DNA from: RPQK01 sp041946865
Lineage (GTDB): Bacteria > Acidobacteriota > UBA6911 > RPQK01
Assembly: GCA_041946865.1 (NCBI GenBank)
Contig: JBHGBF010000030.1
Location: 1 to 34,117 of the forward strand
Reading direction: 5' to 3'
DNA length: 34,117 nucleotides
Shown here in pieces: positions 1 through 7,814 of the stretch (position 1 is the first letter of the stretch; every line of letters starts with the position of its first letter). The notes under the pieces are model-generated. The model saw nothing but the letters and a program-made list of their open reading frames with translations, made no database searches and was not told where the DNA came from. Made by a program: the position numbers and the translations under genes.

Positions 1-73
1 CGGCCAGGGTTGATTTGTTCCGAATGATAGCGCGAATCTTTTCCGACGATGCAGACATTCCGTGAACGTAATC

Positions 74-203
74 CCTCAGTCTTGTTTGTAGTGCCGCCTT
101 TAGGCGGCCTTTAGGCGTGCTCTTTCGAACCGCAGTTGACCATTGAGAGCGGTTACGGTTCGAAAGAGCCCGCCTAAAGGCGGCACTACAAACAAGACTG
201 AGG
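74..203. repeat. Large inverted repeat with 34-bp perfect arms
   Basis: The outer arms 74-107 and 170-203 are exact reverse complements over 34 bases. Inner arms 119-132 and 156-169 add 14 more paired bases, separated from the outer left arm by an 11-base insert (108-118) that partly repeats the arm word CTTTAGGCG. The loop is 133-155. The core word TAGTGCCGCCTTTAGGCGG is of a type I recall as dispersed through acidobacterial intergenic DNA. This could be a small non-autonomous element or a REP-like hairpin. No terminal duplication or transposase is visible. Confidence 0.75.
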
Positions 204-249
204 CATTACCCGTGGCTGACCGGCGGCCAACCCCGGCCAACCCCGGACT

Positions 250-310
250 CCTCGGCCTGAAAGGCCGAAAGTTATTAGCCCAGGCCGCAGCGCTTTTTGC
301 GGAGGCCTGA
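250..310. repeat. Hairpin-rich repeat-like element (GGCCTGAAAGGCCG type)
   Basis: A perfect 6-bp stem with a GAA loop (253-258 with 262-267) is followed by the word AGTTATTAGCCCAGG and a second stem (281-286 with 304-309, CAGGCC/GGCCTG) that has an inner GCA/TGC pairing and a bulge. From memory this layout matches a recurrent intergenic sequence seen in Acidobacteria and Planctomycetes. That recognition is not verified here. Confidence 0.5.
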
Positions 311-395
311 GTTCCAGGGTCGTCTCCACGACAAGTTCTGAAGGGGCTTAACACGCTCAACAGGCGTTGGCCCGTTTGTCGCCCGCCAGTTGTCC

Positions 396-401
396 TATAA
401 T
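396..401 (+). promoter_or_regulatory. -10 box (TATAAT) for the PHP-domain gene, leaderless-type spacing
   Basis: TATAAT lies exactly 6 bases before ATG 408, so a start site about 7 bases downstream of the box would fall on the A of the start codon. No Shine-Dalgarno is present and no convincing -35 is seen. The same spacing occurs before the radical SAM gene. Confidence 0.55.
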
Positions 402-407
402 GACGCG

Positions 408-1511
408 ATGGCGCGCCGGAAACGTCTGTTGCTCTTCGTGTTACTGCTTCTGGTCCTGCTCCAGCTTCCCTTCGTGTTTTCACTCTACAGGACCTACCGC
501 CTCCACAAATACCTGGCTTCACTCGCCGTGGTCAGTGTTCCGAAACGGCCTTTTGAGGATATCCGGGGCGGGATCCATGTCCACAGTGCGGCAGGTGGGC
601 ACAGCCTCGGGACTTATGCCGAGATTGCCCAGGCGGCCAAGGACGTCGGCTACAGATATGTTTTCATCACCGAGCATCCTAAGTCTCGCCAGCTTTTTCA
701 GAAATGGTCCGACCCGGGGTTGGCCATGATTTACGGATGGGATGAGCGGCAGGGCGAGGCCGGGGAAATGCTCTGCACGGAAGATCGTTCTATCTGCTTC
801 CAGTCCGGTGACGACCGTCCCGTCGCCTCTCACGCGAAAGGCCTGGAAGTCTTTAATCTCGACCAGAGTGCCAGCACGAATGATTCCTGGTTTGTTCGAA
901 TCAGCTTTTTCTACCACCGGCTGCTTTATCCCGAATTGTTCTTTTTCAAATTGTGGACAGTCGACCGTTCCTACCTCGCCACCTGGGACCGTGAGCTGAG
1001 AAACAGGCATTTGACGGGGATCGGCGGTAGCGACGCGCACCAGAACATCGGCCTGGTCCTTCAGACGACGTCGGGGGACAAACTCTTTACCCTGATGCTC
1101 GACCCTTACCAGGAGAGCTTCCGAGCGGTGACAAACCACGTCGTCCTGCTGCCTACTGAGGTCGTCTCTTCTGAAAACGTCCTCGCCGGCCTGGTACGCG
1201 GGTCAGCCTATATTGCCTTCGAGAAAGTCGCGGACCCGACTGGTTTTTCGTTCCATGCTCTCGAGGACGGTAAGGCCCGGCCCATGGGTTCGACGGTCAA
1301 ACCGGGAGCAACACTGGTCGCGCAGGCACCGCATGAGGCCGTCTTTCGTTTCTTTCAGAATGGGAAGCCGTGGAAAACTGTGAGCGGCTCACAGTGCCGG
1401 CTGACCACCGACCAGACCGGCTTTTACCGGCTCGAGGTTTACCTTCCCGATCCGCCTCCCGAGCTCGAGCACAACCCCTGGATCATCAGCAACCCCATCT
1501 ACGTAAAATAG
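408..1511 (+). CDS. Membrane-anchored PHP-domain putative metal-dependent phosphoesterase
   Basis: The 367-residue product opens with a basic stretch and a very hydrophobic segment (about residues 6-25) that should anchor it in the inner membrane, with the rest outside. The body has PHP-domain hallmarks: a His-x-His pair (H57 and H59, in IHVHS), an ITEH motif near residue 90, a GLEV segment with the usual acidic ligand, and GGSDAH further on. PHP domains bind two or three metals and hydrolyse phosphoesters, but the substrate cannot be inferred. The first motif lacks the common leading Asp (IHVH instead of DLHTH). I chose ATG 408 over an in-frame TTG at 390 because of the spacing to the -10 box. 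It is a single gene, with xseA starting 72 bases later from its own promoter. Family assignment is fairly sure, function is not. Confidence 0.8.
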   Translation: MARRKRLLLFVLLLLVLLQLPFVFSLYRTYRLHKYLASLAVVSVPKRPFEDIRGGIHVHSAAGGHSLGTYAEIAQAAKDVGYRYVFITEHPKSRQLFQKWSDPGLAMIYGWDERQGEAGEMLCTEDRSICFQSGDDRPVASHAKGLEVFNLDQSASTNDSWFVRISFFYHRLLYPELFFFKLWTVDRSYLATWDRELRNRHLTGIGGSDAHQNIGLVLQTTSGDKLFTLMLDPYQESFRAVTNHVVLLPTEVVSSENVLAGLVRGSAYIAFEKVADPTGFSFHALEDGKARPMGSTVKPGATLVAQAPHEAVFRFFQNGKPWKTVSGSQCRLTTDQTGFYRLEVYLPDPPPELEHNPWIISNPIYVK

Positions 1512-1544
1512 GGACCGGGCCGGACCGGGGTCTGGCAATTGGGC

Positions 1545-1550
1545 TATAAT
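1545..1550 (+). promoter_or_regulatory. -10 box (TATAAT) for the xseA operon
   Basis: A perfect TATAAT sits between the PHP-domain gene and xseA. The expected start of transcription is near 1557, giving a leader of about 27 bases. AAAAAGGG at 1563-1570 is a distant, weak ribosome-binding candidate. I see no clear -35 element. Confidence 0.5.
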
Positions 1551-1583
1551 CACACCTGTCTGAAAAAGGGTTCGAGCCAAATC

Positions 1584-2876
1584 ATGCAGCAACAGGAACT
1601 CCGACTTTTTGAAGAGCGGCGCATACTATCCGTCTCTCAGCTCGTTAACGAGGTCAAACGGGAGCTCGAAGTCCGTTTTCGGGACATCTGGGTCAAGGGG
1701 GAGATCAGCAACCTCAAAATCCCTCCGTCCGGCCACATCTATTTCACCTTGAAAGACAGTGACGCGCAGTTGAAGGCGGTCTGTTTCCGGATGCAGAACC
1801 GCTACCTGAAGTTTCAGCCGGAAGACGGGATGGATGTGATTGCGAGAGGCTCGTTGTCGGTCTATCCGCCGCGAGGCGAGTTTCAACTGGTTGTCGAAGT
1901 GCTCGAGCCGGCCGGCCGGGGCGCCCTTCAGCTTGCTTTCGAGCAGCTGAAGGTCAAACTTCAGGGTCTGGGATGGTTCGACCCGGCGCGCAAGAAACCG
2001 CTGCCCTTGTTGCCTGCAAAGATAGGGATTGTCACTTCTCCTTCAGGCGCGGCCATTCAGGATATCCTGCGGATTCTGAAGCGACGTAACAACACCCTTG
2101 ACGTCTTGATCTTCCCGGCGAAAGTGCAGGGCGCCGGGGCGGCCGAGGAGGTGGCCCGCGGCGTTCAATATCTGAATACAAGAAGCGATTTGGATGTCAT
2201 CATTGTGGCGCGGGGGGGCGGCTCGCTCGAGGATCTCTGGGCGTTCAATGAAGAAGTGGTGGCCCGTGCCATCTATGCGTCGCGTCTGCCGGTCATCTCA
2301 GCTGTCGGCCACGAAATCGACTTCACTATCGCCGATTTTGTCGCTGATTTGCGCGCCCCGACTCCCTCGGCGGCGGCTGAAATCGTCTCGGCCGCGCGGG
2401 ACGAATTATGCAAGCGCGTGGACTCACTTGCAGGCCGTGCGACGCAGGCGATGCGCTCGCTTTTGCGAGAGAAGCGGCATCGCCTCCAGCAGCTGGCGTC
2501 GAACCGGGCGTTTGTCGATGCCCACAGCCGCCTGCGTTTTTACCTTCAGCGGCTGGACGACCTGAGTGGGCGGTTGGTTCGGGTCCTGCCGTCGCGGCTG
2601 GAGCCGCTACATCACAAGCTTTTGACCAACGACAGGGAGCTGGCCCGTCAGATGCAGAGGTACTTGCAGAATCTAGGAAATCGAATTCAGGGGAAGGAAC
2701 AGCAGCTGCAGGCCTATTCGCCTCTCGCGGTGCTCGAGCGGGGGTATGCGATCGTCACCGCCGAAAACGGATCTGTAGTTCGCGATCCGGTTCAGTTGGC
2801 CGATAATGAGCGCCTTCAGGTCCGAGTGGCCAAGGGGGAGTTCAAAGCCAGGAAGGAGCCCGGTAATGGAATATAA
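1584..2876 (+). CDS. xseA: Exodeoxyribonuclease VII large subunit
   Basis: This 430-residue protein is the catalytic subunit of exonuclease VII, which degrades single-stranded DNA from both ends into oligonucleotides in the cytoplasm and takes part in mismatch and damage repair. The N-terminal OB-fold (about residues 10-110, with GEISNLK and GHIYFTLKD) is followed by the nuclease domain with GIVTSPSGAAIQD, VARGGGSLEDLW and AVGHEIDFTIADFVAD-type motifs, then a long coiled-coil region. Length is normal for the family. ATG 1584 is used; an in-frame TTG at 1539 overlaps the -10 box and is unlikely. It opens a five-gene operon and overlaps xseB by 11 bases, so the two subunits are probably translationally coupled. 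Confidence 0.95.
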   Translation: MQQQELRLFEERRILSVSQLVNEVKRELEVRFRDIWVKGEISNLKIPPSGHIYFTLKDSDAQLKAVCFRMQNRYLKFQPEDGMDVIARGSLSVYPPRGEFQLVVEVLEPAGRGALQLAFEQLKVKLQGLGWFDPARKKPLPLLPAKIGIVTSPSGAAIQDILRILKRRNNTLDVLIFPAKVQGAGAAEEVARGVQYLNTRSDLDVIIVARGGGSLEDLWAFNEEVVARAIYASRLPVISAVGHEIDFTIADFVADLRAPTPSAAAEIVSAARDELCKRVDSLAGRATQAMRSLLREKRHRLQQLASNRAFVDAHSRLRFYLQRLDDLSGRLVRVLPSRLEPLHHKLLTNDRELARQMQRYLQNLGNRIQGKEQQLQAYSPLAVLERGYAIVTAENGSVVRDPVQLADNERLQVRVAKGEFKARKEPGNGI

Positions 2877-3102
2877 GGACTTTGAAAACGCGCTGTCGCG
2901 GCTGGAGGCTATTGTCGGGCAGCTCGAAAAGGGGGAACTGCCGCTGGAGCAGGCGCTTCAGCTCTTTGAAGAGGGGATGAACATTTCTCGTTTCTGCAAT
3001 GACAAGCTGTCGGAAGCCGAGCGCAAGGTCGAGATCCTGATGAAGAACAAGGAAGGCCGTCTGGTCGAACAGCCGTTCCAACCGCCGGAGGGGAGTAACT
3101 AA
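2866..3102 (+). CDS. xseB: Exodeoxyribonuclease VII small subunit
   Basis: A 78-residue helical protein with the family core FENALSRLEAIVGQLEKGEL and the ALQLFEEGM segment. Several small subunits bind the coiled-coil region of XseA in the holoenzyme. The start is ATG 2866, preceded by GGAAGGAG at 2851-2858 with 7 bases spacing. A longer reading from GTG/ATG-like codons inside xseA would add 20 residues unlike the family. The 11-base overlap with xseA suits fixed stoichiometry through coupled translation. Confidence 0.93.
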   Translation: MEYKDFENALSRLEAIVGQLEKGELPLEQALQLFEEGMNISRFCNDKLSEAERKVEILMKNKEGRLVEQPFQPPEGSN

Positions 3103-3240
3103 CGAGCTGACAGACTGGCTCGCCGACATCGTCAGGTTCTCCGCGGCGGCGGTGTTACCCATGTGAGGTGTCAAGCAGTCTGTCAAAACCGTCTGTCCGG
3201 CTGTCCTTCTGTTCGTTTCTCGGTTTTCAGACATTCACTT

Positions 3241-4155
3241 ATGCAGTCATCCGAACACCCGGCTTTCAACATCGAGCAGTACATGCGTCGGCAGAAAGAG
3301 CTGGTTGATGCTCATCTGGACGAAATACTGCCGCGCGCGGGTGCTTATCCCGAAATCATCCACGAGGCGATGCGCTACAGCGTATTCGCCGGCGGGAAGC
3401 GACTCCGGCCGCTGCTGGCTCTCGCTACAGGAGAGGCTCTCGGCGGTGACCACAGGCGTGTGCTGACGCTGGCGTGCGCGTTGGAGATGATTCATACCTA
3501 CTCGCTGATCCACGACGACCTGCCCGCCATGGACAACGACGACTTCCGGCGCGGCCAGCCGACTGCCCACAAGAAGTTTGGAGAAGGTCTTGCTATTCTG
3601 GCAGGAGACGGGCTCCTCACGCTGGCGTTCCAGGTGCTCACCGAGATCCCGATGCCCGCCGGGCAGGCAGAGATCAAAGTCAAGGTCATCGAGCGGATCG
3701 CCCGGGCTATCGGCACGTCCTGCGGCATGCTGGGAGGTCAGGTCGTGGATCTGACAACCGAGGGGAAGAACTTCACCCGCGAAGAGCTCGACTATATCCA
3801 CTCCTCCAAGACCGGTGCTCTCATTCAGGCTTCGGTAGAGTCCGCTGCCCTGATCTCTGATTCCCCTCCGGATACAATCGAGAGGATCGCCCGCTTCGGC
3901 GCGAGGATCGGCCTTGCTTTTCAAGTCGTCGACGACATTCTGGATGTGGAAGCGTCATCAGCCGAACTGGGCAAGACGGCCGGCAAAGACCGAGCCGGGG
4001 GAAAGGCGACTTATCCGGCGCTGCTCGGACTTGAAGCCAGTAAGGAAATCGCCAGGAAGCTGGTGGCCGAAGGCGCCGATGAGCTTGACTTTTTGGGCGA
4101 AAAGGCCGAGGTTCTAAAGGAGTTGGCGCGTTTCATTTCGATTCGAAGGTTCTAG
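3241..4155 (+). CDS. ispA: Farnesyl/geranylgeranyl diphosphate synthase (polyprenyl synthetase)
   Basis: Trans-prenyltransferase of 304 residues that condenses isopentenyl diphosphate with allylic diphosphates to give C15 or C20 prenyl chains for quinones, lipid carriers and terpenoids. The first aspartate-rich motif is DDLPAMD (residues 92-98) and the second is DDILD (231-235), both complete, with FAGGKRLRP near the N-terminus and the GKTAGKD motif near the C-terminal third. Chain length cannot be fixed from sequence alone. ATG 3241 gives the normal family length; the 26-residue upstream extension from GTG 3163 is not family-like. No clear ribosome-binding site precedes ATG 3241. A gap of 138 bases from xseB holds a weak inverted repeat (3109-3117 with 3176-3184). 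Dxs, the next gene, feeds the same pathway. Confidence 0.93.
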   Translation: MQSSEHPAFNIEQYMRRQKELVDAHLDEILPRAGAYPEIIHEAMRYSVFAGGKRLRPLLALATGEALGGDHRRVLTLACALEMIHTYSLIHDDLPAMDNDDFRRGQPTAHKKFGEGLAILAGDGLLTLAFQVLTEIPMPAGQAEIKVKVIERIARAIGTSCGMLGGQVVDLTTEGKNFTREELDYIHSSKTGALIQASVESAALISDSPPDTIERIARFGARIGLAFQVVDDILDVEASSAELGKTAGKDRAGGKATYPALLGLEASKEIARKLVAEGADELDFLGEKAEVLKELARFISIRRF

Positions 4156-4181
4156 CGCGAGTCTGGAGGAGAGATTGCCCG

Positions 4182-6134
4182 ATGAGTTATCGCTTTCTGA
4201 GCGACATCAATAGTCCTGAAGACCTGAGAAAGCTCCCGGTTGAGCAGCTGAGTCACGTGGCGGAGGAGATCCGGACGCATATCATCACCTGTATCAGCAA
4301 GACCGGCGGGCATTTAGGGGCAAGTTTGGGCATGGTGGAGCTGTGTATAGCTTTGCACTATGTCTTTGACACTCCACGCGACAAGCTGATCTTTGATGTC
4401 GGGCACCAGGCTTACGCGCACAAGATACTGACCGGCCGCCGGGACCGATTCCACAGCATCAGGCAGTACGGAGGGCTGGCGCCCTTCCTGAAACGCGAAG
4501 AAAGTGTCTACGACACTTTCAACGCCGGGCACGCCTGCACCTCCATCTCCGCAGCGCTCGGCTTCGCTACCGCACGCGACTTGAAGAAAGAGAGTTTTCA
4601 GGTCGTTGCGGTCATCGGAGATGCCGGCCTTACCGGCGGAATGGCGTTGGAAGGCTTCAACCTGACCGGCTATGAGAAGCGAGACCTGATTATCGTCCTG
4701 AACGATAACGAGATGTCGATCTCGCCCAACGTGGGGGCGCTTTCCGGGTATCTGAAGCGCATCGTGTCCGGCCAGGCGTATCTACGGGTCAAAAAAGACA
4801 TCGAATCCTTCCTGCATCACATCCCCGGCGTGGGCGACCGCCTGTTCCGGGCCACCAAGGAGGTCGTGGACGCGATCAAGACATACGCCATACCCGGCCT
4901 CTTGCTCGAGGAGTTGGGGTTCCAGTATTGCGGCCCATTTCACGGCCATGACGTCCAGGCGCTCGTGACCGAGCTGCGGGAAATCAAGAAAAAGAAAGGT
5001 CCGATCCTCGTCCACGTCCTGACGACCAAAGGCAAGGGATTCGAGGCGGCTGAGAAAGATCAGGTCAAGTGGCACGGTCCAAGCGCCTTTGACCCCAGGA
5101 CCGCCACGTTTGTCGCAACCCCGGCCAAGACGCCGACTTACACCTCGGTGTTCGGTCAGACCCTGCTGCGGCTGGCGCAGCAGGACGAGAAGATCGTCGC
5201 CATCACGGCCGCCATGGCGTCGGGGACGGGTCTTGACAAGTTCGCTGCCGCCTTCCCCAACCGCTTTTTTGACGTCGGTATCGCCGAACAGCATGCCGTC
5301 ACGTTCGGAGCCGGGCTGGCAGCCGAAGGCTTCAAGCCGGTTTGCGCCATCTACTCCACGTTTCTCCAGCGAGCTTACGACCAGGTGGTCCACGACACCT
5401 GCCTCATGGACCTGCCCGTGACTTTCTGCCTGGACCGCGGTGGCCTGGCGGGCGCTGACGGACCGACTCACCACGGCCTGCTCGACTATGCCTACCTGCG
5501 CTGTGTGCCGAACATGTGCGTGATGGCGCCCAAGGATGAAAACGAGCTTCAGCACATGGTGAAGACCGCGGTGGAGCATCCGCACCCGACCGCCGTCCGT
5601 TACCCTCGGGGCGAAGCCGTGGGAGTCCCTATGGATCCCGAACCGCACTGCCTGCCGATCGGCAAGGGGGAAGTCCTGCGGGAAGGCGCCGACTTTGCGA
5701 TAATCGCCGTTGGATCGATGGTGCACCCGAGCCTCCAGGCGGCCGAACTGTTAGCTCGAGACGGCCTCTCTGCTCAAGTCATCAACGCGCGCTTTGTCAA
5801 GCCTGTCGATGAAGCCCTTCTGTGCCAGACGGCGAAGCAGTTTCACTTCCTGGTCTTTGTCGAGGAAGCCGCCGAGCTGGGAGGGTTCGCGAGTGCGTGC
5901 TGGGAAGTGCTCGAAAGGAACCGGGTTTTTGGGAATACGTTTCTTCGAATAGGGCTCCCCGATGTTCCGATTCCTCACGGCGCTCCCTCCCTTCTGCTCG
6001 CCAAGTATGGGCTTGACGTCGACGGGCTCTACACGCGGATCAAACAGTTCATGAAGGAGACCCGATGGCGAAAGCGAGGCTCGACGACCTCCTCGTCCAA
6101 AAAGGGTTTGCTCAAGATCGTAAAGAAGCCCTAG
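4182..6134 (+). CDS. dxs: 1-deoxy-D-xylulose-5-phosphate synthase
   Basis: Thiamine-diphosphate enzyme of 650 residues that condenses pyruvate and glyceraldehyde 3-phosphate, the entry step of the MEP isoprenoid pathway. It has the H-rich DVGHQAYAHKILTGR segment, the ThDP/Mg motif starting G146-D147 and ending N174-D175-N176, the catalytic glutamate E369 in GIAEQHAVTF, and DRGGLAGADGPTHHG. One oddity is that the usual GDG of the cofactor motif reads GDA (A148). GGAGGAG just upstream of ATG 4182 gives a good ribosome-binding site. The C-terminus is a basic tail of about 25 residues that overlaps tlyA by 70 bases. It follows ispA by 26 bases in the same operon. Confidence 0.96.
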   Translation: MSYRFLSDINSPEDLRKLPVEQLSHVAEEIRTHIITCISKTGGHLGASLGMVELCIALHYVFDTPRDKLIFDVGHQAYAHKILTGRRDRFHSIRQYGGLAPFLKREESVYDTFNAGHACTSISAALGFATARDLKKESFQVVAVIGDAGLTGGMALEGFNLTGYEKRDLIIVLNDNEMSISPNVGALSGYLKRIVSGQAYLRVKKDIESFLHHIPGVGDRLFRATKEVVDAIKTYAIPGLLLEELGFQYCGPFHGHDVQALVTELREIKKKKGPILVHVLTTKGKGFEAAEKDQVKWHGPSAFDPRTATFVATPAKTPTYTSVFGQTLLRLAQQDEKIVAITAAMASGTGLDKFAAAFPNRFFDVGIAEQHAVTFGAGLAAEGFKPVCAIYSTFLQRAYDQVVHDTCLMDLPVTFCLDRGGLAGADGPTHHGLLDYAYLRCVPNMCVMAPKDENELQHMVKTAVEHPHPTAVRYPRGEAVGVPMDPEPHCLPIGKGEVLREGADFAIIAVGSMVHPSLQAAELLARDGLSAQVINARFVKPVDEALLCQTAKQFHFLVFVEEAAELGGFASACWEVLERNRVFGNTFLRIGLPDVPIPHGAPSLLLAKYGLDVDGLYTRIKQFMKETRWRKRGSTTSSSKKGLLKIVKKP

Positions 6135-6790
6135 CGTTGATCTTAAGCGGACAGATCCTGATCGGCGCACAGCGTGCCGAGACCGCGGGAGCCCTGGTCG
6201 ACCAGGAAGTGGAAATCAAGATCAAGGGTGAACACCAGGCCTATGTCTCGCGGGGAGGCTTAAAGCTGGAAGCTGCGCTGCGCGAGTTTCAGATACAGGT
6301 AAACGGAAAGATCTGCGCGGACTTGGGAGCTTCAACGGGGGGCTTCACTGACTGCCTGCTCAAGCACGGCGCTGCTCGGGTTCACGCTTTTGACGTCGGG
6401 AAGGGCCAGCTCGATTGGCGCTTGCGCCAGGATCCCCGCGTCGTCGTCCACGACGACTTCAATGTCCGCAACCTGACGCCGAGCGACGTGGGAGAGCCGG
6501 TCGATCTGATGACCCTGGACTTGTCCTTCATTTCGCTGACCAGAGTTCTGCCTGCGCTCCGAGCCTTCAGCGCGGTCGAGATTGTGGCTCTCGTTAAGCC
6601 TCAGTTCGAGGCCAGACGCGAGGAAGTAGGCCCCGGCGGGATCATCCGGTCGCCTGAGCTTCAGGCCGAAATCGTGGGCCGGGTAAAGAGTTTCGCTGCC
6701 GGCGCCGGTTTTGAGCTTCTGGGCGAAACCCCCTCGCCGATCCCCGGGCAGAAGGGCAATCGCGAGTTTCTGCTGAGGCTCAAAGCTTGA
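6065..6790 (+). CDS. tlyA: TlyA family rRNA (cytidine-2'-O)-methyltransferase / S4-domain protein
   Basis: A 241-residue protein with an N-terminal S4 RNA-binding domain (about residues 1-60, ARLDDLLVQKGFAQDRKEA) and an FtsJ/RrmJ-type methyltransferase domain with the SAM motif ADLGASTGGFTDCLL and the following LDLSFISL and LVKPQFEA segments. Characterised TlyA enzymes 2'-O-methylate 16S and/or 23S rRNA and affect capreomycin sensitivity. Family members were once called haemolysins. GAAGGAGA (6053-6060) lies inside the end of dxs and sets ATG 6065, so translation is coupled to dxs. It ends the xseA operon. The same order (xseA-xseB-ispA-dxs-tlyA) is known from Firmicutes and other phyla. Confidence 0.94.
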   Translation: MAKARLDDLLVQKGFAQDRKEALALILSGQILIGAQRAETAGALVDQEVEIKIKGEHQAYVSRGGLKLEAALREFQIQVNGKICADLGASTGGFTDCLLKHGAARVHAFDVGKGQLDWRLRQDPRVVVHDDFNVRNLTPSDVGEPVDLMTLDLSFISLTRVLPALRAFSAVEIVALVKPQFEARREEVGPGGIIRSPELQAEIVGRVKSFAAGAGFELLGETPSPIPGQKGNREFLLRLKA

Positions 6791-6800
6791 GTAGGAGCAG

Positions 6801-6866
6801 CGGACGACACGGACGAAGTGGATAAGAGGAGAAGGCGGCATATCGTTCCATGTGTCCATGTCGTCC
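6801..6866. repeat. Imperfect inverted repeat sharing words with the rnc hairpin
   Basis: GGACGACACGGAC (6802-6814) pairs with GTCCATGTCGTCC (6854-6866) with one G-T position. The left part 6801-6826 matches 21486-21511 at the end of rnc in 23 of 26 bases, so both are probably copies of one dispersed repeat. Being just after tlyA it could also act as a weak terminator, but there is no T run. Confidence 0.55.
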
Positions 6867-6887
6867 ACGTCTGCAACACCGCTACGC

Positions 6888-6893
6888 TACAAT
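6888..6893 (+). promoter_or_regulatory. -10 box (TACAAT) for the radical SAM gene, leaderless-type spacing
   Basis: TACAAT stands 6 bases before ATG 6900, the same geometry as before the PHP-domain gene. There is no Shine-Dalgarno and no clear -35, which argues for a leaderless transcript that starts at or beside the start codon. Confidence 0.5.
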
Positions 6894-6899
6894 GACCTC

Positions 6900-7814
6900 A
6901 TGCCCCCGCGCTACAACGCCTATGGCCCCTGGCTGAAGCAGCATTTCGGCACGCGAGTCTGCAAGGTCTCCGTAGACGGCGGCTTCACTTGCCCCAACCG
7001 CGACGGTTTGGTGGCCCGCGCCGGCTGCACTTACTGCAACAACGACAGTTTCAGGGCAGCTGGAGTCAGCGCCCGGGACTCGATTGAGAAGCAGGTTCAG
7101 AAGGGAATTGCCTTTCTTTCCCGGCGTTACCGGGCGGAGAAATTCCTCGTCTACTGGCAGCACTACACCAATACCTATGCCCCGGTCGAGCGCTTGCGCG
7201 CCCTGTTTACGCGCTCCCTCCAGGCAGACCCCCGGGTGGCCGGCCTGTCGATCGGGACGCGGGCCGACTGCGTCGAGGACGAGAAACTGGACATGCTGCA
7301 GGAGCTGGCCCGGGCGCATTACATCGCCGTCGAGTACGGGCTCGAGTCGATCTATGACTCAACCCTCGAGAGGCTGAACCGCGGCCATGATCGAGCCCGT
7401 TATGAGGACGCGGTCAGGCGGACCCGACAGCGCGGTTTGCCCATCTGCACCCACGTGATTCTCGGTTTTCCCTGGGAGACCCGGGAGGAGATGCTGGCGT
7501 ATGCCGACTACCTGAATCGCGTTTCCACAAGCTTCCTGAAGATCCATCATCTGCACATCGTCCGGCACACCGCACTCGGGCGGGAATACCTGGCGAAGCC
7601 CTTCAAAACCTTGAGTTATCGCGAATGGATCGAGCTTGCAAGCGACTTCCTCGAGCGGCTCTCACCGGACATCGTGGTGCAGCGGCTCTACGGTTGGGCG
7701 CCTGACGAGGATCTGATCGCGCCCAGGTGGGACAGAAGCAAAGGGGAGATCCTGCGTGACATCCAAGCCGAGTTGGAACGGCGTGATTCGTGGCAGGGAA
7801 AGAAAGCTAAGTAG
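6900..7814 (+). CDS. TIGR01212/YhcC family radical SAM protein
   Basis: A 304-residue radical SAM enzyme with cluster cysteines C31, C43 and C46 in the CPNRDG...GCTYC arrangement typical of the YhcC group (Cx11Cx2C). GIGTRADCV, VEYGLES and HVILGFPWET motifs follow, as in this family. The substrate of YhcC-like proteins is not established; they act in the cytoplasm with a 4Fe-4S cluster. ATG 6900 is chosen because of the upstream TACAAT and because the protein aligns with the family from there. A longer frame from ATG 6852 adds an unlikely leader that overlaps repeat DNA. The stop overlaps the minus-strand gene that follows by 8 bases, tail to tail. Confidence 0.9.
   Translation: MPPRYNAYGPWLKQHFGTRVCKVSVDGGFTCPNRDGLVARAGCTYCNNDSFRAAGVSARDSIEKQVQKGIAFLSRRYRAEKFLVYWQHYTNTYAPVERLRALFTRSLQADPRVAGLSIGTRADCVEDEKLDMLQELARAHYIAVEYGLESIYDSTLERLNRGHDRARYEDAVRRTRQRGLPICTHVILGFPWETREEMLAYADYLNRVSTSFLKIHHLHIVRHTALGREYLAKPFKTLSYREWIELASDFLERLSPDIVVQRLYGWAPDEDLIAPRWDRSKGEILRDIQAELERRDSWQGKKAK

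Larger units (their letters stand above)
1..407. other. Intergenic region without a gene, carrying two repeat elements
   Basis: I see no credible gene here. The open frames that cross it on the minus strand are antisense to the repeats and to the following gene and have no family resemblance. The stretch holds a large inverted repeat (74-203), a tandem pair of the 10-mer GGCCAACCCC (225-244) and a hairpin-rich element (250-310). A -10 hexamer for the next gene closes the region. Confidence 0.7.

Noticed and set aside
100..522. Minus-strand open frame over the first repeats
   Set aside because: It is the antisense translation of dispersed repeat DNA and overlaps the PHP gene; such phantom frames are typical of these repeats.
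3163..3240. Longer IspA start at GTG 3163
   Set aside because: The extra 26 residues are Cys/Ser/Arg-rich and not found in prenyl synthases; ATG 3241 gives family length.
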